Below the pieces are notes generated by a model that was given only the letters and a program-made list of their open reading frames with translations, was not told the origin of the DNA and did no database searches. Positions 8,134 to 16,687 of a stretch of 48,595 nt of DNA are shown here, one piece after another. Position 1 is the first letter of the stretch. Each line of letters starts with the position of its first letter. Origin of the DNA: CAYYTU01 sp964474655 (GTDB lineage Bacteria > Chloroflexota > Anaerolineae > B4-G1); assembly GCA_964474655.1 (NCBI GenBank), contig CAYYTU010000020.1, positions 1 through 48,595 on the forward strand, in the 5' to 3' direction. Both the position numbers and the translations under genes were made by a program.

Positions 8134-8777
8134 ACAGGGCTGATGATCCGAGTGATGCGTGGTTAGCTGACCCAGAGCACCCGATTTGTTGCGATACGTC
8201 GGCCCTCTACCATCCAACCCCACTGCGTCAACTGCGACATCAGTCCCCTGATCGTCGCATAATCCTACCTATGATAGCTTACTTCGAGCGCCAGCGGCAG
8301 ATTCGTGTTCGTTTGGGGAAAGATTACCATTCTGCCTTTCTACGTCAGAACCTCCTTGAGCCACTGGCTATCGAAATCGTTCTTTGTGAGGAGCCAGTGG
8401 CAGTATTTCTTGCGCAGATGGCAGAGCAGGTAGAGACGCGGGCGCTGAGCACTCTTGTAGATGATGGAGCGGACTTGACTTGGCATAACCGTCGGGACTT
8501 GATACAGCATAACTCCAGGAATTTACGCAGCCAGCAGGTCTAATTGGAACCTCAACTGCGAGGTGAGCAGAATTTGCCCGCCCCGTGTGGCCAGCGCTGC
8601 CGTCTGGGTGATTATATCATCGCTGCCACAGCTCGTCACCACAACGCGCTTCTGCTGACAACAGACAGCGCCCTGCTCTCCGGTTTTGGACAGCATCCTG
8701 ACCTTTTCCCGCCAGCGTTATTGCCTGATGGGGGGTGCGGGCTGATGTGCGTTAGTGTGAGGAGGAAAAATGTCTGA
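8130..8777 (+). pseudogene. Broken PIN-domain-like nuclease paired with the AAA ATPase
   Basis: The frame starts with GTG at 8130, overlapping the ATPase stop, and is interrupted by a single TAA at 8541-8543. The same frame then continues to 8777. The first part has CDTSALYHP (first PIN Asp, near residue 22) and ILPMIAYFERQRQ (Glu position). The part after the stop has LGDYIIAATARHHNALLLTTD, the paired Asp motif of PIN ribonucleases. The predicted product of about 215 residues is longer than a classic VapC toxin (about 130-150) and has a poorly conserved middle. PIN proteins cleave RNA. Coupling to an AAA ATPase suggests a two-gene effector module, now apparently inactive. The 3' end overlaps the next start by eight bases. 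The PIN assignment is from motif spacing only. Confidence 0.6.
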
Positions 8778-11700
8778 CGAAATGCGAGTTCAACCATTTG
8801 ATGTGCTTCTCGATTGGATGCTGACCGAGCTGGAGGAGAACGATTCCCTCTTCGGCATCCATCGTTCGCTGTTCTACGAGCCGCGCGAGGACGCCCCGTA
8901 CGCCACGACGATGTTCGGGCATCGCCTCGGCACACCCGTCGGACCGGGCGCTGGACCCCATACCCAGCTCGCACAGAACATCGTCGCCGCCTGGCTCTCC
9001 GGCGGGCGCTTCATCGAGCTGAAGACGGTCCAGATTATGGACGAGCTGGAGATCCCGCGCCCTTGCATCGATATGGCCGACGAGGGCTACAACGTCGAGT
9101 GGTCCCAGGAGCTCAAACTGGAGCAGTCGGCCTGGGAGTACGTCAAGGCCTGGGTGCTGACCCATGTCCTGCGGCGCGTGCTGGGCTTCGAGGAGGTGCC
9201 CTTCGGCACGGTGTTCAATATGAGCGTCGGCTACGACCTGGAGGGGATTCAGAGCGAGCCGATGCTCCATTTTATGGATCGAATGGAGGATGCCTCTGCG
9301 GAGATTGAGCAGCTGCAGGCGGTATTGGCGGAACGGTATCCGCGGTTTGCCGATCTCGAGATCCCGTCTCAGATGGTCGATAGCGTCACGCTCTCCACCA
9401 TGCACGGCTGCCCGCCAGATGAGATTGAGCAGATCAGTCAATACCTGCTGGAGGAGCGTGGGCTGCACACCTTCGTCAAGCTGAACCCCACGCTGCTGGG
9501 TAAGGAGCGGGTGATGACCATCCTCCACGACCACCTGGGCTTCACGGCGATCGATATTCCGGACCCGGTCTTCGAGCACGACCTGCAGTACGACCGCGCG
9601 GTGGCGTTGATTGCGTCGCTGAAGGATGTCGCGGACGAGCACGATTTGACCTTCGGCGTCAAGCTGAGCAACACGTTGGCGATGGCGAACCACCGCGACG
9701 TGCTCCCCGGCGACGAGATGTATATGTCGGGCCGGGCGCTCTATCCCATCACGATAAACCTCTTCCACGCGCTGGTCGAAGAGTTTGACGGCGATCTGGC
9801 GGTCTCCTATTCCGCCGGCGCCGACGCGCTCAACGTGGCGTCTGTTCTCTCTTGCGGCGCCCTGCCCGTCACCGCCGTCTCCGATCTTCTGAAGCCGGGC
9901 GGTTATTCGCGCTTCGTGCAATACCTGGAGAACCTGGAGCGGGCGATGCAGGCACAGGATGTGGACAGCCTGGAGGCGTTGGCTCAGGACCGGCTGGCGC
10001 ATCTGGAGCGGGAGGCCGCCCACGCGTTGGAGTATCAGCGCTACAAGAAGGCGTATCGTCCCTATGCGCTGCCCAAGGTCGAGTCGGAGCTGGCACTGTT
10101 CGATTGCATCGCGGCGCCGTGCCGCGAGCAGTGTGCTGTGCGCCAGGACGTGCCCGAGTATGCCTGGCTGATCGCGCAGGGGGCGTACGACCGCGCTTTG
10201 GGTGTGATCCTCTATCGCAATCCGCTTCCCGCGATCACCGGCTACGTCTGCAACCACCTATGCCAGACCCGCTGCACGCGCAGCAACTACGACGAGCCGG
10301 TCGCTATCCGCGCGCTTAAGCGCTTCGCCGAGGAGCACGGTCGGGAAGCCGCTCTCTCTCAGCAAGACCGTGGTTCTGACCAGCGCGTGGCGATCATCGG
10401 CGGCGGGCCTTCGGGATTGGCGGCGGCCTACTTCCTGGCCCTGAACGGTGTGCGGCCGACGATTTACGAGGCCCGGGACCGGGCGGGCGGTATGCCGGTC
10501 ATTGCGCCGACCTTCCGGTTGCCCCACGACGTCGTCCAGCGGGACGTTGACCGCGTCAAAGCGCTGGGCGCCGACGTTCTTCTTTCGCATCCCGTCGAGG
10601 TGCCGCCGGAGTCCTTGCTGGAGGACGGCTTCGACGTCGTCTACGTCGCCTCCGGCGCTCAGAAGGACGCGCGATTGGGCATCGAGGGCGAGGAGGGCGA
10701 GGGCGTCTACCACGCGCTGGAGCTCCTGGAGCGGGTGAGCCAGGGCGAGAGGCCCCAGCTGGGCAATCGTGTGCTGGTCATCGGCGGCGGCAACACGGCG
10801 ATGGACGCAGCGCGGACGACCAGGCGGCTCTCCGACGGCGACGTTACGGTCGTCTACCGCCGTTCCGAGCAGGAGATGCCGGCCGACGAGGAGGAGATCG
10901 AGGCTATCTTCGCCGAAGGGATTGAGTTGGCGGAGCTCGTTTCTCCTCTCCAAATCGTGTTGGATGACGGCGCGGTCGTCGCCCTGGCGTGTATCCGCAA
11001 CGAGCTGGGCGAGCCAGGCCCCGATGGACGTCGCCGGCCGATCCCGGTCGAGGGGAGCGAGTTCCAGCTGGAGGCGGACGCCGTCGTCGTCGCCATTGGG
11101 CAGCGCCCTGACGTCTCGTTCCTCGACGGTAGCACGGTCTCCTTGCGCGATAACAAAACCATCGACGCCGATGAGGCGACGCGGCGGGCGAGCGATGAGT
11201 GTGTCTACGCCGGCGGCGATGCCGTGCGCGGCCCGGCGACCATCATCGAGGCCTGCGCCGACGGTCGACGGGCGGCCGAGGCGATCTGTGCACAGCTGGG
11301 CGTGGCGTTTGAACCGCCGTTCGTCGAGCTTCCTGCGCTGTCGGACGAGGAGATCGTGACCGTGAAGCGAGCCCGGTCCCGCAAGGAAGCGCAGCACGAG
11401 CCGCCGATGCTGCCCCCGGAGCAGCGCGGGGGCTTCGACCTGGTCGAAATGACCTTGACCGAGGAGCAGGCCCAGGCTGAGGCCGCGCGGTGCCTGCAGT
11501 GTTCTCAGCTCTGTGACAAATGCGTCGAAGTCTGCCCCAACCGCGCCAACTACACCTACTTTGTTGAACCAGTGACATTGACGGTGCCGACGTTGGCCTG
11601 CGACGATGGTGCGCTGCAGGTGGTCGGCATGGAGGACTTTCGGGTCGCCCAGACGCGGCAGATTCTACACGTCGAGGACTTCTGCAACGATTGCGGCAAC

Positions 11701-12054
11701 TGCACCACCTTCTGCGTCCATCACGGGGAACCGTATCTGGATAAGCCCCGGCTTTTCCTGGACGAAGGCGACTTCGCGCAGGCCGATGATAACGCGTTCT
11801 ATCTCCAGAAGAACGGAACGTGTTGGACGCTCCGACGGCGGGAAGGGAGCGCGGAATCGCGGCTGACGCTGGATGAGGCCGGTCTGATGAGCTTCGAGGA
11901 TGAGCGATTGACGCTGACGGTCACGCCCGAGCTGGCGATCGAATCGATGACCCTGAAGCGTCGTTTCGATGGAACGTTCTCGCTCGTCGGGCTGGCGGAG
12001 ATGGCCCTGCTCCTTGAGGGCGTGGTCGAGTCGCTGCCTTTCCTGCCGGTCTGA
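8770..12054 (+). CDS. ygfK: YgfK-like iron-sulfur flavoprotein (putative selenate reductase subunit)
   Basis: A 1094-residue cytoplasmic protein matching the YgfK architecture (E. coli YgfK is a little over 1000 residues). Residues about 1-420 resemble a dihydropyrimidine/dihydroorotate dehydrogenase-like barrel (GTPVGPGAGPHTQ, RFIELKTVQIMD, TLSTMHGCPP). Next comes a GltD-type Fe-S segment with CIAAPCREQCAVRQ and VCNHLCQTRCTR, then the FAD site IIGGGPSGLAAAY near 540 and the NAD(P) site VIGGGNTAMDAAR near 675. C-terminal ferredoxin-like clusters are at CLQCSQLCDKCVEVCP and CNDCGNCTTFC. In E. coli ygfK lies among purine catabolism genes and has been linked to selenate reduction. Here it is downstream of a nucleoside-type importer, which fits a purine-related role. 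GGAGG lies five bases before the ATG. The biochemical substrate is not established. Confidence 0.9.
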   Translation: MSDEMRVQPFDVLLDWMLTELEENDSLFGIHRSLFYEPREDAPYATTMFGHRLGTPVGPGAGPHTQLAQNIVAAWLSGGRFIELKTVQIMDELEIPRPCIDMADEGYNVEWSQELKLEQSAWEYVKAWVLTHVLRRVLGFEEVPFGTVFNMSVGYDLEGIQSEPMLHFMDRMEDASAEIEQLQAVLAERYPRFADLEIPSQMVDSVTLSTMHGCPPDEIEQISQYLLEERGLHTFVKLNPTLLGKERVMTILHDHLGFTAIDIPDPVFEHDLQYDRAVALIASLKDVADEHDLTFGVKLSNTLAMANHRDVLPGDEMYMSGRALYPITINLFHALVEEFDGDLAVSYSAGADALNVASVLSCGALPVTAVSDLLKPGGYSRFVQYLENLERAMQAQDVDSLEALAQDRLAHLEREAAHALEYQRYKKAYRPYALPKVESELALFDCIAAPCREQCAVRQDVPEYAWLIAQGAYDRALGVILYRNPLPAITGYVCNHLCQTRCTRSNYDEPVAIRALKRFAEEHGREAALSQQDRGSDQRVAIIGGGPSGLAAAYFLALNGVRPTIYEARDRAGGMPVIAPTFRLPHDVVQRDVDRVKALGADVLLSHPVEVPPESLLEDGFDVVYVASGAQKDARLGIEGEEGEGVYHALELLERVSQGERPQLGNRVLVIGGGNTAMDAARTTRRLSDGDVTVVYRRSEQEMPADEEEIEAIFAEGIELAELVSPLQIVLDDGAVVALACIRNELGEPGPDGRRRPIPVEGSEFQLEADAVVVAIGQRPDVSFLDGSTVSLRDNKTIDADEATRRASDECVYAGGDAVRGPATIIEACADGRRAAEAICAQLGVAFEPPFVELPALSDEEIVTVKRARSRKEAQHEPPMLPPEQRGGFDLVEMTLTEEQAQAEAARCLQCSQLCDKCVEVCPNRANYTYFVEPVTLTVPTLACDDGALQVVGMEDFRVAQTRQILHVEDFCNDCGNCTTFCVHHGEPYLDKPRLFLDEGDFAQADDNAFYLQKNGTCWTLRRREGSAESRLTLDEAGLMSFEDERLTLTVTPELAIESMTLKRRFDGTFSLVGLAEMALLLEGVVESLPFLPV

Positions 12055-12063
12055 ACGCAAATC

Positions 12064-12110
12064 CGTAGGCGGTAGACCGCCAGCGACCAGCGGTGGGTCT
12101 ACCGTCTACG
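12064..12110. terminator. Hairpin between convergent ygfK and tgt (bidirectional terminator)
   Basis: 12064-12078 pairs with 12096-12110 over 15 positions with one G-T, around a 17-nt loop. On the plus strand it is followed by TTTCCTC. It starts ten bases after the ygfK stop and includes the tgt stop codon, so it can serve both transcripts. Confidence 0.7.
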
Positions 12111-13260
12111 TTTCCTCTCGTCTTCGCTGCCAGAACGCCTCGCGATAGGCCGCAAATCGCCCCTCAAGGACCGCTTCACGAATCTCTCGCGCGATGGTCA
12201 GCATCAAATGTAGATTGTGGATGGTCATCAGCTGGTGGCCCAAAATCTCATTCGATTTGTTCAGGTGGCGCAGGTAGGCCCGACTGAAGTGCTGACAGGC
12301 GTAGCAGGTGCATCCCTCCTCCAGTGGACGTGGGTCGTCGGCGAATTGGGCGTTGCGGATGTTGAGCCGTCCGGTCCGAGTGAGCGCGCCGCCATTCCGC
12401 GCCATCCGTGTGGGTAACACGCAGTCGAACATATCCACGCCCCGCGCTGTGCACTCCACCAGATCCTGCGGCGTGCCGACGCCCATCAGATAGCGCACTT
12501 TGTGGCGCGGCAGAATATCGTCCACCAGCTCGAGGATGGTATGCATCTCCTCCTTCGTCTCTCCCACGCTTAGCCCGCCAATGGCGTAATGATCGAACGC
12601 CAGCTCGGTCAGGAACCTGGCGGAGCGCTCGCGCAGATCAGGGTAGATTCCGCCCTGCACGATGCCGAATAGCGCCTGATCGGAGTGGCTCTTGGCGGCT
12701 TTGCAGCGCTCGGCCCAGGCGTGGGTGCGCTCCATCGCTTCCACATTGTAGTCGTAATCGGACGGATCGGCGCACTCGTCGAGGCAGGTGATGAAGTCCG
12801 CGCCCAGGTTCTCCTGGATGGCGATGACCGATTCTGGCGTAAAGCGCTGCTTGGAACCGTCGATGTGGGAACGGAAGGTCACGCCGTCGGCGTCGACCTG
12901 ACGCCGCTCGGCCAGGCTGAAGACCTGGAACCCGCCGGAGTCGGTGAGGATGGGCCGATGCCAGTTCATAAACTCATGCAGCCCGCCCAGCTGCGCGATC
13001 AGCTCGTCGCCGGGCCGTAGATGGAGGTGATAAGAGTTTGCCAGGACCTGCTTTGCGCCCAGGTCGTGGAGGTCGCGGGGGGAGACGGCCTTCACCGTGG
13101 CGTGTGTGCCGACGGGGCAGAAGATCGGCGTGGGGACGTTGCCGTGCGGGGTGTGGAGCATCCCAGCGCGGGCGCGTTCGTCGGTGGCCATAAGGTCGAA
13201 GTGAAAATTGCCCGCAGGTTTCGAATCTGCAGGGCTCTCTCGGTCGTCATTCCAAGGCAT
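12106..13260 (-). CDS. tgt: Queuine tRNA-ribosyltransferase
   Basis: A 384-residue tRNA-guanine transglycosylase, which swaps guanine-34 of GUN-anticodon tRNAs for the queuosine precursor preQ1. Motifs include the catalytic Asp region LTDSGGFQVFSL near residue 90, substrate-binding GIVQGG and IGGLSVGE near 200-240, the nucleophile region GVDMFDCVLPTR near 270, and the zinc site C-T-C-Y-A-C near 310 with a downstream His. The length is normal for the family. The frame opens upstream to a TTG at 13308, but ATG 13260 is preferred: an AGGAG lies about 13 bases upstream and the extension (THRRRSRY) is not family-like. It shares a strand with the replication genes upstream but is separated from them by about 100 bp. 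Confidence 0.96.
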   Translation of the reverse strand: MPWNDDRESPADSKPAGNFHFDLMATDERARAGMLHTPHGNVPTPIFCPVGTHATVKAVSPRDLHDLGAKQVLANSYHLHLRPGDELIAQLGGLHEFMNWHRPILTDSGGFQVFSLAERRQVDADGVTFRSHIDGSKQRFTPESVIAIQENLGADFITCLDECADPSDYDYNVEAMERTHAWAERCKAAKSHSDQALFGIVQGGIYPDLRERSARFLTELAFDHYAIGGLSVGETKEEMHTILELVDDILPRHKVRYLMGVGTPQDLVECTARGVDMFDCVLPTRMARNGGALTRTGRLNIRNAQFADDPRPLEEGCTCYACQHFSRAYLRHLNKSNEILGHQLMTIHNLHLMLTIAREIREAVLEGRFAAYREAFWQRRREET

Positions 13261-13358
13261 ATATCTGGATCTTCTCCTGTGGGTGTTCAGCGTCGTGTCA
13301 ATCTTCAAGCGGGCGTTGGACAGTTGATGGTGGTATTCCGCGGGTAGAAGATGGCTCT

Positions 13359-14714
13359 CTAACCACGCGATTTGCGTGATCGCGCGTGCCGGTCAGATTG
13401 GTGGAGGGATGATCCGCCGCGGTAGGGCGGGGCCAGGATGGGGGCTGGCGTGCAGAGGCCGACGTCCAGCATACGGGTTGCCAGGCGCGGATCGATGTCC
13501 TCAATATGACTGGTGGTGGTGATGACGGTCGGCAACCGAGCGTTGTAACGATAGTCGAAGATCTGGTACATCTTCTCGCGAGCCCATGGTGTGGCCGACT
13601 CTGTGCCTAAATCGTCCAGCACGAGGAGGGAAGCGCGGCGCACCTCCTCGAAGCGTTTGTCGAAGGAGATGGGGCTTTTGGGGTTGAACGTAGCCCGCAG
13701 GTGATCCAGCAGATCGGGGACCACGACAAAGAGCACCGGATGGCCCTGTGCTGCTTGGTAGTTGGCGATGGCAGCGGCGAGATGTGTTTTACCAGAGCCG
13801 TAAGTGCCGGTGAACAGGAGCCAATCGCTGGGATCCTCGGCGAAGGCGCGCGCCTTGTCGTAAGCCTCCTTGAGGCTGGCTTCCTCCTCGCGGGGCAGCT
13901 CGTCTTTTCGTAGATCGAAGTTCTCGAAGGTTTGGTGGCGGTGGAGAGCCAAGCTGCTGAGATCAGATTGATCCTGCGCCACGCCGGCCCGTCGATAATC
14001 TGGTGCGGTGATGGAGACGATCTGGGTCAGGTCTGGGTCCACCAGGCGGGAACGGAGGCGCAGTGGAATGTCCTCCAGCGCGTGGTTGGTGGTGACGACG
14101 GTGGCCAGCTGGGCGTTGTAGCGATGGTTGAAGATCTGATAGAGCTTCTCCTGAGCCCACGGGGTGGTGGATTCGGTGCCCAGGTCGTCGAGGATTAAGA
14201 CCGGCGCGGTCCGTATCTCGTTGAAGCGTACCTCAAAGGGAACGGCTTGTTCGGTTGGGTTGGTGGGTGCGAAAGCCGCTCGCAGGTGGTCGAGCAGGTC
14301 GGGTACGGTGATGAAGAGCACCGGCTGACCTTTTTCTACGCACCGATTGGCGATTGCCGCTGCCAGGTGCGTTTTGCCGCAGCCGTAGCCGCCTTTCAGT
14401 ACTAACCAGCCTTCTGGATCTTCGGCGAAAGATCGGGCCTCGTCGTAGGCCCAGCGCAGGTTAGCTTGTTTATCCGGTGGTAGGCCGTGGCCTTCCGGGG
14501 CGAATCTTTCAAAGGTCATCCGCTCCAGTACCCTGAGCTCGCTCAGGATGCGCAGCGCGCTTACCCGCTGCTCTTCGATCTCCTCCGCCTTACAGGCACA
14601 GGGCACGAGTTGCCCGAAGTCGGGATGGCCGACGGGTACATCTTTCCGCACATAGCCCAGCCCCTTACAGATCGGACAGGTCTCTTCCTCTTCCGCCGGA
14701 GAGCTATCGGCCAT
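13359..14714 (-). CDS. DnaC/DnaI-like helicase loader with two tandem AAA+ domains
   Basis: A 451-residue DNA-replication ATPase. It starts with a small zinc-knuckle-like motif (CPIC near residue 13 and CAC near 39, numbered from ATG 14714). AAA+ domain 1 has Walker A GGYGCGKT (about 108-115) and Walker B VLILDDLGTES (about 171-181). Domain 2 has GTYGSGKT (about 303-310) and LLVLDDLGTES (about 367). The two domains are clearly related over their whole length: AEDPxxWLxxxGxYGxGKTHLAAAIAN, VPDLLDHLRAxF and PWAxEKxYQIFxxRYNA all occur twice. Standard DnaC/DnaI loaders have one domain, so this is an internal duplication. ATG 14714 is preferred over ATG 14771 because it reduces the overlap with the upstream dnaD-like gene from 68 to 11 bases and has GTGGAAG before it. 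Likely role: loading replicative helicase together with the DnaD-like partner. Confidence 0.88.
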   Translation of the reverse strand: MADSSPAEEEETCPICKGLGYVRKDVPVGHPDFGQLVPCACKAEEIEEQRVSALRILSELRVLERMTFERFAPEGHGLPPDKQANLRWAYDEARSFAEDPEGWLVLKGGYGCGKTHLAAAIANRCVEKGQPVLFITVPDLLDHLRAAFAPTNPTEQAVPFEVRFNEIRTAPVLILDDLGTESTTPWAQEKLYQIFNHRYNAQLATVVTTNHALEDIPLRLRSRLVDPDLTQIVSITAPDYRRAGVAQDQSDLSSLALHRHQTFENFDLRKDELPREEEASLKEAYDKARAFAEDPSDWLLFTGTYGSGKTHLAAAIANYQAAQGHPVLFVVVPDLLDHLRATFNPKSPISFDKRFEEVRRASLLVLDDLGTESATPWAREKMYQIFDYRYNARLPTVITTTSHIEDIDPRLATRMLDVGLCTPAPILAPPYRGGSSLHQSDRHARSRKSRG

Positions 14715-15369
14715 GCTTCCACTCGATGTACCGGTATCGATCTGCTTTTTCAGATCGCTTGGTCGTTTCATCGTCCTTCCCTTCTGTACGCCAGCGTTCC
14801 AGGATGGCGTGGATGTACTTCCAGCTCCGTTTGTTCAGCGATACGGCCTCGCGGAAAGCCTCCTCGATCCAGGCATCTGGATAGGTTTCTTCGGCCTCGC
14901 GCAGCTCATCGACGATGAGCGGGGTAAGCATGCCGATGTTCTGTTCGTAAAGGGTGAAGATGTTGGTGCGCCCGGCGTCCTCGATCTCTTCGGGCCATTC
15001 GCCGCGCGCGATCGTCGCGACGGCCTGCCGCCCCTTGGGGGTGTTGGCGAAATAGAGGTCTTCGGAAGCTCCCCGGACCGCTGTCCTGACGTGGAGCAGC
15101 GTTCCGCGCTCAACGGCCCGATCCAATGCACGACGCAGCGTTTCGTTGGGCGCGTCGCCCAGCCCGGCGAGCAAGACGCGGTCGGAGGCCAGGTCGGCGA
15201 ACCGCAGATAGCGGATCTTGCCCCGCTGTCGCTTCAAGCGCCAAAAGACGTGCATCGTCAGTTTCAACTCGGCCAGATCGTCGATGATGGGCAACAAGTC
15301 TGTGAAGACTGGCTCGGGTATGCCGACGATGCGGACTTTGCTGGAGGGGAAACCACTGAATGTTTTCAT
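14704..15369 (-). CDS. DnaD-domain primosome protein
   Basis: A 221-residue protein whose C-terminal half matches the DnaD/DnaB-type domain used in primosome assembly: NIFTLYEQNIGMLTPLIVDE near residues 138-158, then YPDAWIEEAFREAV and RSWKYIHAILERW near 165-195. The N-terminal part (IPEPVFTDLLPIIDDLAEL, LTMHVFWRLKRQ, YLRFADL) is a plausible winged-helix DNA-binding region. A longer frame opens to 15525, but ATG 15369 is preferred because a near-consensus promoter lies only about 37 bases upstream (15406-15434), inside the longer reading. It overlaps the DnaC-like gene by 11 bases, so the two are surely co-translated and their products probably act together. Confidence 0.88.
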   Translation of the reverse strand: MKTFSGFPSSKVRIVGIPEPVFTDLLPIIDDLAELKLTMHVFWRLKRQRGKIRYLRFADLASDRVLLAGLGDAPNETLRRALDRAVERGTLLHVRTAVRGASEDLYFANTPKGRQAVATIARGEWPEEIEDAGRTNIFTLYEQNIGMLTPLIVDELREAEETYPDAWIEEAFREAVSLNKRSWKYIHAILERWRTEGKDDETTKRSEKADRYRYIEWKHGR

Positions 15370-15405
15370 AACTGTCGTTGAGTTCTCGTGATTGGCTATG
15401 ATTAG

Positions 15406-15434
15406 ATTATACTTGGGCGGCTGGTGAGGGTCAA
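15406..15434 (-). promoter_or_regulatory. Sigma70-type promoter for the dnaD-dnaC pair
   Basis: On the minus strand TTGACC (15434-15429) and TATAAT (15411-15406) are separated by 17 bases. Predicted transcription starts near 15399, about 30 nt before the DnaD-like ATG. It also argues against the upstream extension of that frame. Confidence 0.75.
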
Positions 15435-15511
15435 ATGGACTCAGTTCTTTGGGGTTTCGCGTGATCGGCAGTTCAAAGCAGCTCAGAGGCTTGTGCGACA
15501 GGCGCCTGGCC

Positions 15512-16462
15512 TCAGGAGTGTGCATCAGCGCCTGGCACTGATTGTGAGGCCAGGATATCCTCTATCACCCTTTCGCCGGTAATATCCTTGAGGCGTGCTG
15601 CCGGGTTGACGATCAGCCGATGGGCCAATGTGGGAACTACCAAGCGCTTGATGTCGTCAGGGATGACGTAATCGCGCCCTGCCATCGCGGCCCAGGCTTG
15701 CCCCGTGCGGTAAAGCGCCAGCGATCCTCTAGGGCTGGCCCCCAGATAGATATCAGCGTGGTGACGGGTACGATCGACCAGATCCACGATGTAACGCTTA
15801 ACCCGATGATCCAGGTGAACTGCCTTGAGCGCTTCCTGGGCTTCAGTCAGGGCCTTGAGCGAGATTACTTGTTCCACCTCCGTCACCGGATGGTCGTATT
15901 GCTGCGAATCGAGAATCGCAATCTCCTCTTCGGGGCGCGGATACCCCAGCCGGATACGTAGCAAGAATCGATCCAGCTGGGCCTCCGGCAGCGGGAAAGT
16001 CCCCTCGTACTCGATGGGATTCTGGGTTGCCAGCACCATGAACGGCTGTGGCAGCGGGTGGGTTACCCCCTCTACTGTGACTTGGCGTTCCTGCATAGCT
16101 TCCAGGAGCGCTGCCTGGGTCTTCGGCGTGGCGCGGTTGATCTCATCGGTGAGGATGATCTGGGCCATCACCGGCCCGGGGCGGAACTCAAACTCGCGCG
16201 TCTTTTGGTTAAAGATTGAGACGCCGGTCACGTCGGAGGGCAGCATATCGGGTGTGAACTGGATGCGGCGGAAGCGGCAGCCGAGCGATTTCGCCAGAGT
16301 GCGTGCTAACATCGTCTTGCCTACGCCGGGCACATCTTCCAGCAGGATGTGTCCCTGAGAGAGCAATCCAGCGACGACCAGCTCGATCGATTCTCGCTTC
16401 CCGATGATAACTTGCCCGATGTTCTCGATCAGCCGTTCAGAAATAGATTGTACGTTCTCCAT
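15512..16462 (-). CDS. moxR: MoxR-family AAA ATPase
   Basis: A 316-residue AAA+ chaperone-like ATPase of the MoxR family, which usually helps mature or insert metal into partner proteins with von Willebrand A domains. Walker A is EDVPGVGKTMLA near residue 46, Walker B ILTDEINRATPKTQ near 105, then sensor 1 LATQNPIEYEGTFPLPEAQ near 140 and ASPRGSLAL near 240 (sensor 2 region). ATG 16462 is chosen because AGGAGG stands four bases upstream. The open frame continues to 16549 without family similarity. The DUF58 and VWA partners usually next to moxR are not present in this window, so its client is unknown. Confidence 0.93.
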   Translation of the reverse strand: MENVQSISERLIENIGQVIIGKRESIELVVAGLLSQGHILLEDVPGVGKTMLARTLAKSLGCRFRRIQFTPDMLPSDVTGVSIFNQKTREFEFRPGPVMAQIILTDEINRATPKTQAALLEAMQERQVTVEGVTHPLPQPFMVLATQNPIEYEGTFPLPEAQLDRFLLRIRLGYPRPEEEIAILDSQQYDHPVTEVEQVISLKALTEAQEALKAVHLDHRVKRYIVDLVDRTRHHADIYLGASPRGSLALYRTGQAWAAMAGRDYVIPDDIKRLVVPTLAHRLIVNPAARLKDITGERVIEDILASQSVPGADAHS

Positions 16463-16631
16463 AGAACCTCCTCCAGCAACCTCTACGCTCGATCTGAGGC
16501 CGTGGACGATCATCCGCGCCGGGCGCGATTGGCTTTGCGTGAAAGCCAAAGGCTCTTTGACAAACTTGCGGAGGCCCTTGTAGCCTAAGTTGTCTCAGAA
16601 CGCTTTGTTAGGATACGCGATGGAGGTATTT

Positions 16632-16660
16632 TTGCCTGACATCGGTATCAATGCTATAAT
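16632..16660 (+). promoter_or_regulatory. Sigma70-type promoter for the NAD(P)-binding protein gene
   Basis: TTGCCT at 16632-16637 and a perfect TATAAT at 16655-16660 have a 17-base spacer. Transcription is predicted to start near 16667, about 20 nt before the ATG at 16688, which is preceded by AAAAGGAG. Confidence 0.75.
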
Positions 16661-16687
16661 CACATCAGCTCGACAAAAGGAGAAACA

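Noticed and set aside
14772..15525. N-terminal extension of the DnaD-like protein to 15525
   Set aside because: A near-consensus promoter (15406-15434) lies inside the extension and the extra residues lack similarity to the family.
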